In this document: one piece after another, positions 47,871-56,516 of the stretch
Layout of the letters: each line of letters begins with the position of its first letter
Position numbering within the stretch: position 1 is the stretch's first letter
From: Gordonia lacunae
GTDB taxonomy: Bacteria; Actinomycetota; Actinomycetes; Mycobacteriales; Mycobacteriaceae
DNA length: 64,000 nt
Reading direction: 5' to 3'
NCBI RefSeq assembly: GCF_002149015.1
Contig: NZ_NGFO01000015.1
Coordinates: 62,001-126,000, forward strand
Notes under the pieces: generated by a model
The model's input: the letters and a program-made list of their open reading frames with translations, nothing else
What the model was told of the DNA's origin: nothing
Databases searched by the model: none
Translations under genes and position numbers: made by a program

Positions 47871-49259
47871 TCAGAGGGGCGCGAGCCTGATCATTCGACG
47901 GTCCGACGAGAAGATCCACCCGTCGCCGTAGGGCTCGAGTGCTCTGCCGGTGATGAATGCTTCCGGGTCGGAATCGATGGCGAGGAACGGTGCCGTCCAC
48001 GCGATCTCGCCGGTGGTCACGTCGACTGCGGTGAGGGCGACGCCATCGCTGCCGGCCAATAGACCGTCACGGTACGAATCTGGACTCACCGTGGCGTTCG
48101 CATACTCGCTCCACACCTTGTGCCACAGACGTTCACCTGTGTGGAGGTCGATACCACTCTCGCTGCGGATCTTGCTGTTCGTGTCGAGCAGGTACACAAC
48201 GCCACCGGCGACCGCTGTCACGGTTCCGGTTGCGTTGCTGTCGCGCGATATGAGGTCGCTGTTGGTCCACAGTCGGTCGCCGGTGGCACGGTCGTAGGCC
48301 GAGTCGCCGAGTAGGACGGGGTCGGCGTCGGTCGTGGCCTCGAAACCCGGTCGTTGGACGGTGGGATTCGAGCTCGACGCGACCACCTTCCCGTCCGGCC
48401 CCCTGAGCAGTTGCTCGGACGCATTGCCGGCCGACTCGCAGCCGGTGTCGGTGTGGACGAGATACCCGCCCGGCAGCAGTGTCGAGGTTCCGACGCATTG
48501 TGTTCCGTTGCTCCACAATTGGGCGCCCGATCCGGCATCGAACAGGGCGAGGTCGCCGCCGGTGCGCACCAGGCCGACCCCGTCGATCACGGTGAGCGCC
48601 TCGCTGCTGTACACCTCCTCGTAGGAGGCGCCGACGTCGAATCGGCGGGTCCAGTGGGCGGACACATCGTCAAAGGTGCCCGAGTGGACTCGCACGTCGT
48701 TCTCCTCGACGCTGCCCTCGGCGACGTACAGTGCGTCAGACGTGGTCGTGATGGCGAAGATGCTCTCGGACACCGTGCGTCGCGCCGATTCCCCCGAGTC
48801 GATGTCGTAGGTGACGAGTTCGGAACCCTTCCGAAGGGCGTGGCAGTAGATCTTGCCATGGAGTGGAACATCACTGCAGCTGACGAGATCGTGCGCGGGA
48901 GCCTGCCAGCGCACGTCTCCGCTGCCCGCGTCGATGCCGATCATCACGGGATCACCGAGGGTTGTGCCCTCATTCGGGGTGCCGACGACGGTGAGAAGCG
49001 TGTCGCCGGACCGGATCACCCCCGGTTCGCCTGCGGTGAACGCGGTTCCTCCGCGCGGGTCGGCGAACGCGGCGAAAGGACGACCCAGCGACTCGGCCGG
49101 ATCGAACGACCAGGCGAGACCAGGCGTCTCCGCCGTGGTTCCGGTGATCTTCTTGACCGTCGACGGAACGCGGTCCACCCACACCACGGTCGCCGCGGAG
49201 ACCGTCACGACCGCGACCACCGCGGCGACACCCAGCGTCCAGGTACTCCGGGCCCGCAT
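47871..49259 (-). CDS. Membrane-anchored PQQ-like beta-propeller protein
   Basis: 462 aa. The N-terminal helix WTLGVAAVVAVVTVSAATVVWV serves as signal anchor. The rest is a WD40/PQQ-type beta-propeller with repeated patterns such as GIDAGSGDVRWQAP, LFDAGSGAQLWSNG, YDRATGDRLWTN, DLHTGERLWHK and DVTTGEIAWTAP. Paired cysteines occur (DLVSCSDVPLHGKIYC; TQCVG...TGC), consistent with an extracytoplasmic location. No PQQ-dehydrogenase catalytic residues are seen, so it is more likely a BamB-like scaffold or binding protein. Starts 3 bp after the stop of the gene at 49263: one operon. Confidence 0.82.
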   Translation of the reverse strand: MRARSTWTLGVAAVVAVVTVSAATVVWVDRVPSTVKKITGTTAETPGLAWSFDPAESLGRPFAAFADPRGGTAFTAGEPGVIRSGDTLLTVVGTPNEGTTLGDPVMIGIDAGSGDVRWQAPAHDLVSCSDVPLHGKIYCHALRKGSELVTYDIDSGESARRTVSESIFAITTTSDALYVAEGSVEENDVRVHSGTFDDVSAHWTRRFDVGASYEEVYSSEALTVIDGVGLVRTGGDLALFDAGSGAQLWSNGTQCVGTSTLLPGGYLVHTDTGCESAGNASEQLLRGPDGKVVASSSNPTVQRPGFEATTDADPVLLGDSAYDRATGDRLWTNSDLISRDSNATGTVTAVAGGVVYLLDTNSKIRSESGIDLHTGERLWHKVWSEYANATVSPDSYRDGLLAGSDGVALTAVDVTTGEIAWTAPFLAIDSDPEAFITGRALEPYGDGWIFSSDRRMIRLAPL

Positions 49260-49262
49260 CGG

Positions 49263-50609
49263 TCAGAGCTCCAAACCTGGTGTCAGGGCGATCTGTTCCA
49301 GCTCCTGCACCGACATCGGCTCGGCCGGCGAGTCCGCCGTGGAACTGACCGAGATGCGGGTGCCCGTCGGTCGGGTCACCACCACGGAATGGGTCGCCTC
49401 CCTGATCTGATCCCGTGGGTCGGTCGTCGACGACCTCGACTGCCACACGACGTCGGTCTGCACCACGGTCCCATCGGGGAGGGCGCGCAGCGTCTTCGGG
49501 CTACCCCGGCCCGGGACCGGGCGTTCTCCGGACGGCCTCGGCTGGCCACCGATGATCGTGATGTCTATGGCCACACCATCTCCGAGATCCGCGACGCCGG
49601 CGCACAGCATGCCTTCCGCAGGTGGACCCACCGGCACCATCGGCGGCAACCGCGCGCCGCCCAGATCGACGGTGGCGAGTACGGCGTCGAGTTTGCGTGC
49701 CTCCTCGCGCGTCACCGGGGTGCCCTTGTACGACTCGAAAGGGCTCTCACAGTGTTCGATCGGCGTCGGCGTACCCGGGGCGACCGGGGCGCTGACGCGA
49801 AGTCCCGGGTCGTCGACGATGCGCACCAGGTCGTCGATGGACAACGGCACCGAGCCGCTGTGGTCTTGCTGGTTCGCACCGGTCGCGTCACTGGCCCGCG
49901 CGGTGATCCAGGATCCGTCGGCCACGTAGGCGCGGGCAGTCCGCGTGAGCGTCCGGATCCCGTCCACTTCTTGCCAGGTGTCGTGGAGATCGACCACCAC
50001 GCCGTCGCGAAGCGTGCGGCGTTCATCGAGTTGCCCTGCCACACAAGGCGGAATCGGTAGTGACGAGCGTTCGACATCGACAGACACCGAGCCCCTGGCA
50101 TCTCCGTTGATCAGCTCACCCCCGGCGTACGTCGACCCACGGGGCTCCGGGGCCGGAGCATTGAAAGAGGTGATCGGTTGGAAGATGAACGATTGCCGCG
50201 GGCTCGCGAAGGTGATGTCGGCCCGGGCCGGGAGCGCTCTGGCCAGCGCAGCTGACATCGCGGTCGCCTTCGGTCCGTTGAACCAGGGGAACTCCGGATT
50301 GTCGTACGTCGGCGGCTCCCCCGATCCGGCGAACGCGGTGTAGCCCGACTCGTCGGGAACCTCGACGACCTCGCATCCGGGAATGGGCGCGTCGTGGTCG
50401 ACCGGCTCATCGACCACGATCGGCGTCTCGGTGGCAGCGGGATCGGCCTGCTCGGCGCCGGACGACGCCGGCGGCGTTGTCGTGAGCTCGGGGTCCGGTG
50501 ACGGCAGCACAAGCCCGGCGACAACGAACCCGAGAGCGACAACCGACACGAGCACCAGCGCGGTGGTCCAGGGCCGCGTCGACGGCGTCGCATTCTCGTC
50601 GTGCGCCAT
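49263..50609 (-). CDS. Membrane-anchored extracellular protein of unknown function
   Basis: 448 aa from ATG 50609, with AAGGGG about 10 nt upstream; ATG 50639 is an alternative. The frame's opening to 50705 runs into tRNA-Leu and is rejected. A short cytoplasmic N-terminus is followed by one membrane helix (TTALVLVSVVALGFVVAGLVL) and a Pro/Thr-rich stalk. The external part of ~380 residues has four conserved-looking cysteines. Two internal segments resemble each other, LSIDDLVRIVDDPGLRVSAP and MSVQELEQIALTPGLEL, suggesting a duplicated domain. Co-transcribed with the propeller protein; probably a cell-surface complex. Family not recognised. Confidence 0.75.
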   Translation of the reverse strand: MAHDENATPSTRPWTTALVLVSVVALGFVVAGLVLPSPDPELTTTPPASSGAEQADPAATETPIVVDEPVDHDAPIPGCEVVEVPDESGYTAFAGSGEPPTYDNPEFPWFNGPKATAMSAALARALPARADITFASPRQSFIFQPITSFNAPAPEPRGSTYAGGELINGDARGSVSVDVERSSLPIPPCVAGQLDERRTLRDGVVVDLHDTWQEVDGIRTLTRTARAYVADGSWITARASDATGANQQDHSGSVPLSIDDLVRIVDDPGLRVSAPVAPGTPTPIEHCESPFESYKGTPVTREEARKLDAVLATVDLGGARLPPMVPVGPPAEGMLCAGVADLGDGVAIDITIIGGQPRPSGERPVPGRGSPKTLRALPDGTVVQTDVVWQSRSSTTDPRDQIREATHSVVVTRPTGTRISVSSTADSPAEPMSVQELEQIALTPGLEL

Positions 50610-50666
50610 CTCGGCCGCCCCTTCTGTCGACGGACGCATAACGCAGGACCGCGCCGGACGATCAAG

Positions 50667-50748
<82 letters not shown>

Positions 50749-50834
50749 GTGGGCGCGACGCCCATGAAGTCGGGGAGTCACGCGGTGTAACGGCGACCAC
50801 CCTACCGGCCGCGTTCTGATCATCGCAGGCCAGG

Positions 50835-50840
50835 TACCGT
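50835..50840 (+). promoter_or_regulatory. Candidate -10 of leaderless lprD-like gene
   Basis: TACCGT, 7 nt before ATG 50848. Confidence 0.55.
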
Positions 50841-50847
50841 CGTAGGC

Positions 50848-51285
50848 ATGTCCTCCACCCGTCGCCGCACCCACCGGCCCGCGCTCACGGTGCTCGCCGT
50901 ATCCGCCGCCGTCGTGTGCCTGGTACTCGCGTGGTGGCAGTGGTCGCGGTACGAGTCGGCGTCTGGTTCCGGACTGAACCTCGGCTACGCCCTGCAGTGG
51001 CCGGCGTTCGCGGCGGCAGTGATCTATGCCTACCGAAAGTTCGTCATCCTGGAGAACGATCCCGACGAGGCACGCAGGGTCGGCGCCGGCACGTCCGTGG
51101 CCCAGATCCCCGAGGGAATCCTTCCCGAACGTCCGACGACCCCCAGCGCATCCTCACTGACCACGTCGGACCCCGCGAACGATGTCGCCCTCGCCGAGTA
51201 CAACCGCTATCTGGCCGAACTCCGCGACGCCGACGCCCACCCGACCGACACGACAACCACCCCCTCATCGAAAGGCCAGCAGTGA
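50848..51285 (+). CDS. LprD-like membrane protein (Rv1343c homologue)
   Basis: 145 aa. Two hydrophobic segments: LAVSAAVVCLVLAWW (no lipobox Cys in the usual position despite the lprD name) and LQWPAFAAAVIYAYRKFVILE. The rest is a disordered Thr/Ser/Ala-rich cytoplasmic-type tail. SGSGLNLGYALQWPAF matches the mycobacterial protein as I remember it. Function unknown; always next to the DUF3817 gene. Coupled to it by a GTGA overlap. Confidence 0.82.
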   Translation: MSSTRRRTHRPALTVLAVSAAVVCLVLAWWQWSRYESASGSGLNLGYALQWPAFAAAVIYAYRKFVILENDPDEARRVGAGTSVAQIPEGILPERPTTPSASSLTTSDPANDVALAEYNRYLAELRDADAHPTDTTTTPSSKGQQ

Positions 51286-51632
51286 CCGAGACCGATTCCA
51301 CCGCCCCCGCCCTCGCCGCCCCGGTGGAGAAGGTCCGCGGCGCGCTGTTGCGGTATCGCGTCCTCGCCTGGATCACCGGCGTGTGGCTGCTGTTGCTCGT
51401 CGTCGAGCTCGTCCTCACATACGGCTTCGACAACCACGCCCTGGACTTCGTGCCGTTCGTGCACGGCTGGGTCTACTTCGTCTACCTGATCATGGCCATC
51501 GACCTCGCGATCAAGGTCCGTTGGAGCGCGGGCAAGACCATCATCACCGCGATCGCCGGCACGATTCCCTTTCTGTCCTTCTGGTTCGAGCACAAGCGCA
51601 CCCGGGAAGTGAAGGCGCAGTTCAACCTCTGA
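51282..51632 (+). CDS. DUF3817 membrane protein (Rv1342c homologue)
   Basis: 116 aa, GTG 51282 overlapping the previous stop, with GAAAGG upstream. Three membrane helices. YRVLAWITGVWLLLLVVELVLTY, HGWVYFVYLIMAIDLAIKVRW and IAGTIPFLSFWFEHKRTREV are the DUF3817 pattern (related to YdzA-type proteins). Function unknown; an integral membrane accessory role is likely. Confidence 0.9.
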   Translation: MTETDSTAPALAAPVEKVRGALLRYRVLAWITGVWLLLLVVELVLTYGFDNHALDFVPFVHGWVYFVYLIMAIDLAIKVRWSAGKTIITAIAGTIPFLSFWFEHKRTREVKAQFNL

Positions 51633-51681
51633 TCAGGTCACGCTGGACGTCCGTTCACCCGGGTCCGGCTCACTGGACACC

Positions 51682-52788
51682 GTGCGGATCGTCCAGCTCG
51701 CGAACTTCTATGGCGGACGCTCCGGCGGTCTGCGCACGGCGGTGGACCGCTGGGGCGCGGGCTATGTGGAGGCAGGTCACGACGTCGTCCTGATCGTCCC
51801 CGGTGCGGACCGCGGCGAGGAGACCCTGCCCTCCGGCGTCACCCGCATCGCGGTCGCCGCACCACGCATTCCGGGCTCAGGCGGTTACCGCCTGGCGTCT
51901 GCACGTCGGGTCGCCGACGTACTCAGTCATCTCCGCCCCGAGGCCCTCGAGGTCTCCGACCGCCTGACCCTCCGCGGCTTCGGCCGGTGGGCGCGCGCCC
52001 GGGACATCCATTCGACGATGGTGTCCCATGAACGCCTCGACCGCTTGCTGGGCCAGGTCATGCCGGGTCCGACGGCGCGCGCGCTCGCCGACCGAGCCAA
52101 CGCTGCCACCGCCCGCGACTACGACACCGTCGTGTGTACCACCGACTTCGCGGCCGCCGAGTTCGACCGCGTGGCGGCGACCAACGTCGTCCGCGCCCCG
52201 CTGGGTGTCGACCTCGACGTCTTCGACCCGCGTCACCTCGACCCGGATCTGGGTGCGCGGTGGTCCGACGGCACCGGGGCACTCATCGCCCACTGCGGTC
52301 GCCTCTCGGTGGAGAAGCGTGCCGACCGCAGCATCGCCGCGCTCCACAGGCTCCACCGGTCCGGGACGCCCGCGCGTCTGGTGATCGCGGGGGACGGGCC
52401 GATGCGCGGACCGCTGCAGCACCTGGCCCGCGGACTCCCGGTGACATTCTTGGGCCATCTCTCCGAGCGGAGACACGTCGCCGCCCTCCTTGCCAGCGCT
52501 GACCTCTCGCTCTCCCCCGGACCGCACGAGACGTTCTGCCTGTCCGCGCTGGAATCGCTCGCCGCCGGCACACCGGTCATCGGATCACGGTCGTCAGCCG
52601 TCGCGAGCCTGGTCGACGACACGTGCGGCGCGGCCGCCGAGGACTCCGGGTCGGGTTTCGCGAGCGCGATCCGGCAGGTGCTCAGCCTCCCTCGGCTCGA
52701 TCGCGAACGAGCGGCCCGCCACCGGGCCACCCAATACCGCTGGCCCGATTCGGTCGCGCGGATGCTGGGTGTCCACGCCGGCAGCTGA
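51682..52788 (+). CDS. GT4 glycosyltransferase, PimC/MgtA-like alpha-mannosyltransferase
   Basis: 368 aa, GTG 51682 (no good ribosome-binding site). GT-B fold: N-terminal FYGGRSGGLRTAVDRWGAGY glycine-rich acceptor loop, APLGVDLDVFDP linker, CGRLSVEKRADRSIAAL nucleotide-binding Arg/Lys, and the GT4 E-x7-E signature in GPHETFCLSALESLAAGTPVIGS. In mycolate bacteria such enzymes add mannose from GDP-mannose to phosphatidylinositol mannosides or glucuronosyl-lipids; the precise acceptor is inferred. Inserted between the Rv1342c and Rv1341 homologues. Confidence 0.85.
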   Translation: MRIVQLANFYGGRSGGLRTAVDRWGAGYVEAGHDVVLIVPGADRGEETLPSGVTRIAVAAPRIPGSGGYRLASARRVADVLSHLRPEALEVSDRLTLRGFGRWARARDIHSTMVSHERLDRLLGQVMPGPTARALADRANAATARDYDTVVCTTDFAAAEFDRVAATNVVRAPLGVDLDVFDPRHLDPDLGARWSDGTGALIAHCGRLSVEKRADRSIAALHRLHRSGTPARLVIAGDGPMRGPLQHLARGLPVTFLGHLSERRHVAALLASADLSLSPGPHETFCLSALESLAAGTPVIGSRSSAVASLVDDTCGAAAEDSGSGFASAIRQVLSLPRLDRERAARHRATQYRWPDSVARMLGVHAGS

Positions 52789-52905
52789 GCACCACCCCAC
52801 CTCTCCAGTGCACGGTCGATTTTGATGTCGACGCACACTCGACGCGATCGGCCGCACAGTCGACGGAAGGCGCGAGGCCGCCAGGTTCCTCGCACTCCCC
52901 CGGGG

Positions 52906-52934
52906 TTGAAACTGTACCGTCTGGACGGTACAGT
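52906..52934 (+). promoter_or_regulatory. TetR operator embedded in a near-consensus promoter
   Basis: TTGAAA (52906-52911), 17-bp spacer, TACAGT (52929-52934). A 24-bp operator covers almost all of it: ACTGTACCGTC (52911-52921), TG, GACGGTACAGT (52924-52934), perfect 11-bp arms. Binding would block polymerase directly. Confidence 0.85.
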
Positions 52935-52987
52935 ATTAGGTGAGGTCAACGAATGCCCTGCCGATTCACATCCGAAGGGGGCCCGAC

Positions 52988-53605
52988 ATGGCACGCACGT
53001 CCGGACGCACCGCCGCCGATACGCGACGGTCGATCCTCGACGCCGCGGCCCGGCTCGTCGCGCGGCAGGGTGCCGCGGTGTCGGTGTCCGAGATCGCCGC
53101 CGCGGCCGGGGTGTCGAAAGGCGGGCTGCTCTATCACTTCCCCGCCAAGGAGGGTCTGCTCGAGGAACTCGCCGCCGACCTGATGGCCCAGTTCCGCGCC
53201 GATGTCGAGCGAGCCGCCGACGCGGAGGCCGAGGCACCGGGACGACTCACCAGGGCCTACATCCGGGTGAGTTTCGCCGACGCCCGGGACTCCGCCGGAC
53301 TGCGTGACCAGATCGCGCTGGCCGCGAGCCTGATGTACGAACCGGGCCCGGCCGATCTCGCCCAGCAGGACGCCGACCACTGGCGTGCCGCGCTGACCGA
53401 CGACGGCCTCGACCCGGCGATCACACGCCTCATCATCGCGGCCGCCGACGGCTCGAACACCGCCCCGCTCTGGGGAGCGGTCCTCGACGACGGCGACCGG
53501 GCCGCACTCGAAGCAGATCTCGTCGCACTCACCTACGGGTCGGGACCACTGTCCCCCACCCCGGCAACCACACTCGACAACACCGACGCAAAGAAGGGAT
53601 CATGA
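52988..53605 (+). CDS. TetR-family autorepressor of a GNAT operon
   Basis: 205 aa, ATG 52988 with AAGGGGG 6-7 nt upstream. The helix-turn-helix is at about 10-55: RRSILDAAARLVARQGAAVSVSEIAAAAGVSKGGLLYHFPAKEGL. The KGGLLYHF variant is typical of a TetR branch with C-terminal domain TetR_C_37-like (YIRVSFADARDSAGLRDQIAL). The palindrome over its own promoter indicates autorepression. The stop overlaps the start of the acetyltransferase (ATGA), so the pair is one regulated unit. The inducing ligand is unknown, perhaps a substrate of the acetyltransferase. Confidence 0.9.
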   Translation: MARTSGRTAADTRRSILDAAARLVARQGAAVSVSEIAAAAGVSKGGLLYHFPAKEGLLEELAADLMAQFRADVERAADAEAEAPGRLTRAYIRVSFADARDSAGLRDQIALAASLMYEPGPADLAQQDADHWRAALTDDGLDPAITRLIIAAADGSNTAPLWGAVLDDGDRAALEADLVALTYGSGPLSPTPATTLDNTDAKKGS

Positions 53606-54240
53606 CCGACATCACCTATCGCCCATACCGTTCCACCGACGCCGAGGACGTCAAGAAGATCATCGACGAGGCGTTCTACATCCACCGATACGTCCGCGGC
53701 CGTCGCGTTCTGGACAGTGCACTCGAGGTCTATCTGCGCGAGCAACTGGTGGCGAGCACCTGGAGCCGCGTCGCAGAGAAGGACGGTCACGTGGTCGGGA
53801 TCATCCTGGGACGGATCGACGGTGAACCGCACCTGCGCGAGCGGACGAAGAACCGGGCGCTCCTCTGGGTACACACCGCCCGAGCCGCCGTCCTCGGCCT
53901 GTCCCAGTTGAAGTCGCTGCGCGGCTTCTTCGCATACGAATCGGTGGCCCACCGGCTCGGCGCCCAGACCGGCAGGCCGCTCGACGACGAACTGACCCTC
54001 TTCGCCGTCGCCTCCACCACGCGGGGACACGGCGTCGGAGCCGCACTCTACCGAGCGTTCCTGGACCATCTCCGGGACCGCGGCCGCTCGGACTTCCATC
54101 TGTACACGGACTCACTGTGCACGTTCGGATTCTATGAGCGACAGGGAATGTCGCGGGCCGGTGCCGACGACATGGACATCCTGCTCGACGGCCGGCCCCA
54201 TACGCTGGGCGTCTACATGTACACCGGCAGCACGAGCTGA
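53602..54240 (+). CDS. GNAT-family N-acetyltransferase
   Basis: 212 aa. GNAT fold, with the acetyl-CoA loop around LTLFAVASTTRGHGVGAALYRAFLDHLRDRG (the R/Q-x-x-G-x-G/A variant is TRGHGVGA) and a late strand FHLYTDSLCTFGFYERQGM. ITYRPYRSTDAEDVKKIIDEAF at the N-terminus is standard. It is coupled to and controlled by the TetR protein, suggesting it acetylates and detoxifies a small molecule sensed by that repressor (inference). Confidence 0.88.
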   Translation: MTDITYRPYRSTDAEDVKKIIDEAFYIHRYVRGRRVLDSALEVYLREQLVASTWSRVAEKDGHVVGIILGRIDGEPHLRERTKNRALLWVHTARAAVLGLSQLKSLRGFFAYESVAHRLGAQTGRPLDDELTLFAVASTTRGHGVGAALYRAFLDHLRDRGRSDFHLYTDSLCTFGFYERQGMSRAGADDMDILLDGRPHTLGVYMYTGSTS

Positions 54241-54268
54241 TCTCGTCCCTACGACAGCGCGAAGGGCA

Positions 54269-54883
54269 TCAGCCCGCGAGCGCTCGCAGCGCCGGCACCA
54301 GCTGCGCCAACGCTTTTCCGCGGTGACTGAGCCCGTCCTTCTCCTCCGGCGACAATTCCGCCGCGGACCGTCCGGCGGCGATCTCGTCCTCGGGGGCGAA
54401 CAACGGGTCGTAGCCGAATCCGTGCGGCCCGCGTTCTTCCCGCAGGACCCGTCCACGCCACTCACCGCGCACCACCGTCTCGGTCCCGTCCGGGAGCACG
54501 AGGGCGCACGCCGACACGAATGCCGCGCCACGGCGCTCGTCCGGGGTGTCCGACAACTGGGCCAGCAGCAGCGAGTTGTTGGCCGGGTCGTCGCCGTGCC
54601 GGCCCGACCAACGCGCCGACAGCACGCCCGGCATTCCGTTCAGAGCATCGACCGCAATTCCGGAATCGTCGGCGAGACAAGGAATTCCGATGGCCTTCGC
54701 GCCTGCCCGGGCTTTGATGAGTGCGTTGTCCTCGAAGGTGGCCCCGGTCTCGGGTTCCTCCGGGTAGTCGGGCACGGCGTCGAGGCCGACGACCTCGACC
54801 CCGGTGATACCCGCGGCGTCGACGACACGCTGGAGCTCGGCGAGCTTCTTGCGGTTACGGCTCGCCAGCAGCACCGAGGACAT
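54269..54883 (-). CDS. rdgB: RdgB/HAM1 non-canonical purine NTP pyrophosphatase
   Basis: 204 aa from ATG 54883, the length I recall for M. tuberculosis Rv1341. Motifs: SRNRKKLAELQ, TFEDNALIKARAGA, CLADDSGIAVDALNG, GHGDDPANN region, and GPHGFGYDPLF. It hydrolyses dITP/ITP and XTP to monophosphates, preventing their incorporation. ATG overlaps the rph stop by one base (TGATG), so it is coupled to rph at the end of the mec-rdgB run. Confidence 0.95.
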   Translation of the reverse strand: MSSVLLASRNRKKLAELQRVVDAAGITGVEVVGLDAVPDYPEEPETGATFEDNALIKARAGAKAIGIPCLADDSGIAVDALNGMPGVLSARWSGRHGDDPANNSLLLAQLSDTPDERRGAAFVSACALVLPDGTETVVRGEWRGRVLREERGPHGFGYDPLFAPEDEIAAGRSAAELSPEEKDGLSHRGKALAQLVPALRALAG

Positions 54884-55638
54884 CAGGCCCGACCGGGGAG
54901 TTCGCCCGGGTACGGTTCGGCGAGCACCGCCCGCTGAGCCTCGAACAGCTTCTCCGTACCGACGGCGGCCACGTCGAGCAGCGCATCGAGGGTCGAACGC
55001 GGGAAGGTCGCTCCCTCGCCGGTGCCCTGCACCTCGACGAGGGTGCCGGCGTCGGTGGCCACGACGTTCATGTCCACCTCGGCCCGCGAATCCTCCTCGT
55101 AGGGCAGGTCGAGTCGGACGCGGCCGTCGACGACACCGACGCTCACCGCGGCGATCGCGCACGAAAGAGGTTGCGGGTCGGACAGTTTGCCCGCGGCGCG
55201 CAGGTAGGTGACCGCGTCCGCCAGCGCGACATAGGCGCCGGTGATGGCCGCGGTGCGGGTACCACCGTCGGCCTGCAGGACGTCGCAGTCGAGGGCGATG
55301 GTGTTCTCTCCCAGCGCGCCGAGATCGATACATGCGCGCAGTGAGCGACCGATCAACCGGCTGATCTCGTGGGTGCGCCCACCGACCCGCCCCTTGACCG
55401 ACTCACGCGACGACCGATCGTGGGTGGCGGCCGGCAGCATCGCGTACTCCGCGGTCAGCCACCCGAGCCCGGAACCACGGCGCCAGGGCGGCACCCCATC
55501 GGTGACACTCGCGGTGCACATCACCCGGGTCTTGCCGAATTCCACCAGGACCGAACCCGCCGGGTGGCTGGTGAAACCGCGGGTGAACGTGATGGGACGG
55601 AGTTCGTCGTCGGCTCTGCCGTCAGCTCGTGTGGTCAC
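54883..55638 (-). CDS. rph: Ribonuclease PH
   Basis: 251 aa from GTG 55638, which aligns with the known N-terminus (R-x-DGR...ELRP-x-x-x-TRGF) and has TACAGT 7 nt upstream. Core motifs: [70 protein letters not shown] and [18 protein letters not shown] phosphorolytic 3'-5' exoribonuclease that trims tRNA 3' ends. The longer open frame to 55941 is rejected. It has its own promoter inside the otherwise continuous operon. Confidence 0.95.
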   Translation of the reverse strand: MTTRADGRADDELRPITFTRGFTSHPAGSVLVEFGKTRVMCTASVTDGVPPWRRGSGLGWLTAEYAMLPAATHDRSSRESVKGRVGGRTHEISRLIGRSLRACIDLGALGENTIALDCDVLQADGGTRTAAITGAYVALADAVTYLRAAGKLSDPQPLSCAIAAVSVGVVDGRVRLDLPYEEDSRAEVDMNVVATDAGTLVEVQGTGEGATFPRSTLDALLDVAAVGTEKLFEAQRAVLAEPYPGELPGRA

Positions 55639-55645
55639 GGGTCTC

Positions 55646-55651
55646 ACTGTA
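55646..55651 (-). promoter_or_regulatory. Candidate -10 of leaderless rph
   Basis: TACAGT on the minus strand, then GAGACCC (7 nt), then GTG 55638. Confidence 0.55.
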
Positions 55652-55673
55652 ACGACCGGCGCGGGCACGACAT

Positions 55674-56438
55674 CTAGGTGAGGTCGAAGACCTGTCCCTG
55701 GCTGACGAGCTCGGTCGGACCGGAGAACGTACTGCGGGCCTCGGCGAGGATCTCCTGCGAGTCCGACCACGGCGCGACGTGGGTGATCGCGAGCGTGCGG
55801 ACGTTGGCCTTGGTCGCGGCCTCCCCCGCCTCGATCCCCGACATGTGCAGATCCGGCGGGCGTTCCGACGGTGCGTGTGTCCACGACGCCTCGCACAGGA
55901 ACAGGTCCGCGTCGGCCGCGAGATCGATCAGTTCGTCGCACGGCGCCGTGTCCCCGCTGTAGGCGATGACCTGCCCCTCGGGGCCGGTGATCCGCAGGCC
56001 GAAGGTGTCGGGCGGGTGGTTGACGTTCATCGCCCGAATCCGCATCCCGCCCAGCGTGATCTCCTGATCGTCACTCCATTCGTGGACGTCGAAGGTGTCG
56101 GTGATGTCGTCGAGCTGTCCGGGGAATTCCGAGGACCCGTAGCCGATCCGCAGCGCGGTTCCGTGCGGGCCGTACAGCGGTGCCCGTTGCCTGGCCGGCT
56201 CGGGAGCGTACCGCCGCCAGACGAGCATCGCGGGGAGATCGAGACAGTGGTCGGCGTGGAGGTGACTGAGGACGACGGCGACGTTGCTGGGATCGGCAAC
56301 ACGCTGCAGCTCACCGAAGACTCCCGGGCCGCAGTCCACCAGGACCGGTTGTTCGCCGGGAACGGAGAGCAGATAACCGGAGCACGCGGCCCCCGGCCCG
56401 CCCACACTGCCCGAGCACCCGAGGACCGTGAGACGCAT
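55674..56438 (-). CDS. Metallo-beta-lactamase-fold phosphodiesterase (Rv1339 homologue)
   Basis: 254 aa from ATG 56438 (GTG 56447 is an alternative). The zinc motif [13 protein letters not shown] lies near residue 63, with [16 protein letters not shown] carrying the bridging Asp and [12 protein letters not shown] the last His. The fold matches RNase Z/CpdA-like class II phosphodiesterases. Rv1339 has been reported as a cyclic-AMP phosphodiesterase, so cAMP turnover is the best guess. Same position between murI and rph as in M. tuberculosis. Confidence 0.9.
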   Translation of the reverse strand: MRLTVLGCSGSVGGPGAACSGYLLSVPGEQPVLVDCGPGVFGELQRVADPSNVAVVLSHLHADHCLDLPAMLVWRRYAPEPARQRAPLYGPHGTALRIGYGSSEFPGQLDDITDTFDVHEWSDDQEITLGGMRIRAMNVNHPPDTFGLRITGPEGQVIAYSGDTAPCDELIDLAADADLFLCEASWTHAPSERPPDLHMSGIEAGEAATKANVRTLAITHVAPWSDSQEILAEARSTFSGPTELVSQGQVFDLT

Positions 56439-56516
56439 AGGCCCCACTGTGCCACGATTCCGCGCCCGGGCGTCGGCATACGGGTCACAACTGCGCGGCG
56501 AAGCGCGGTGGACTCC

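Noticed and set aside
54883-55333. 354-aa frame joining rdgB to sequence inside rph
   Set aside because: The first ~150 residues are an rph shadow. The true RdgB N-terminus is at ATG 54883.
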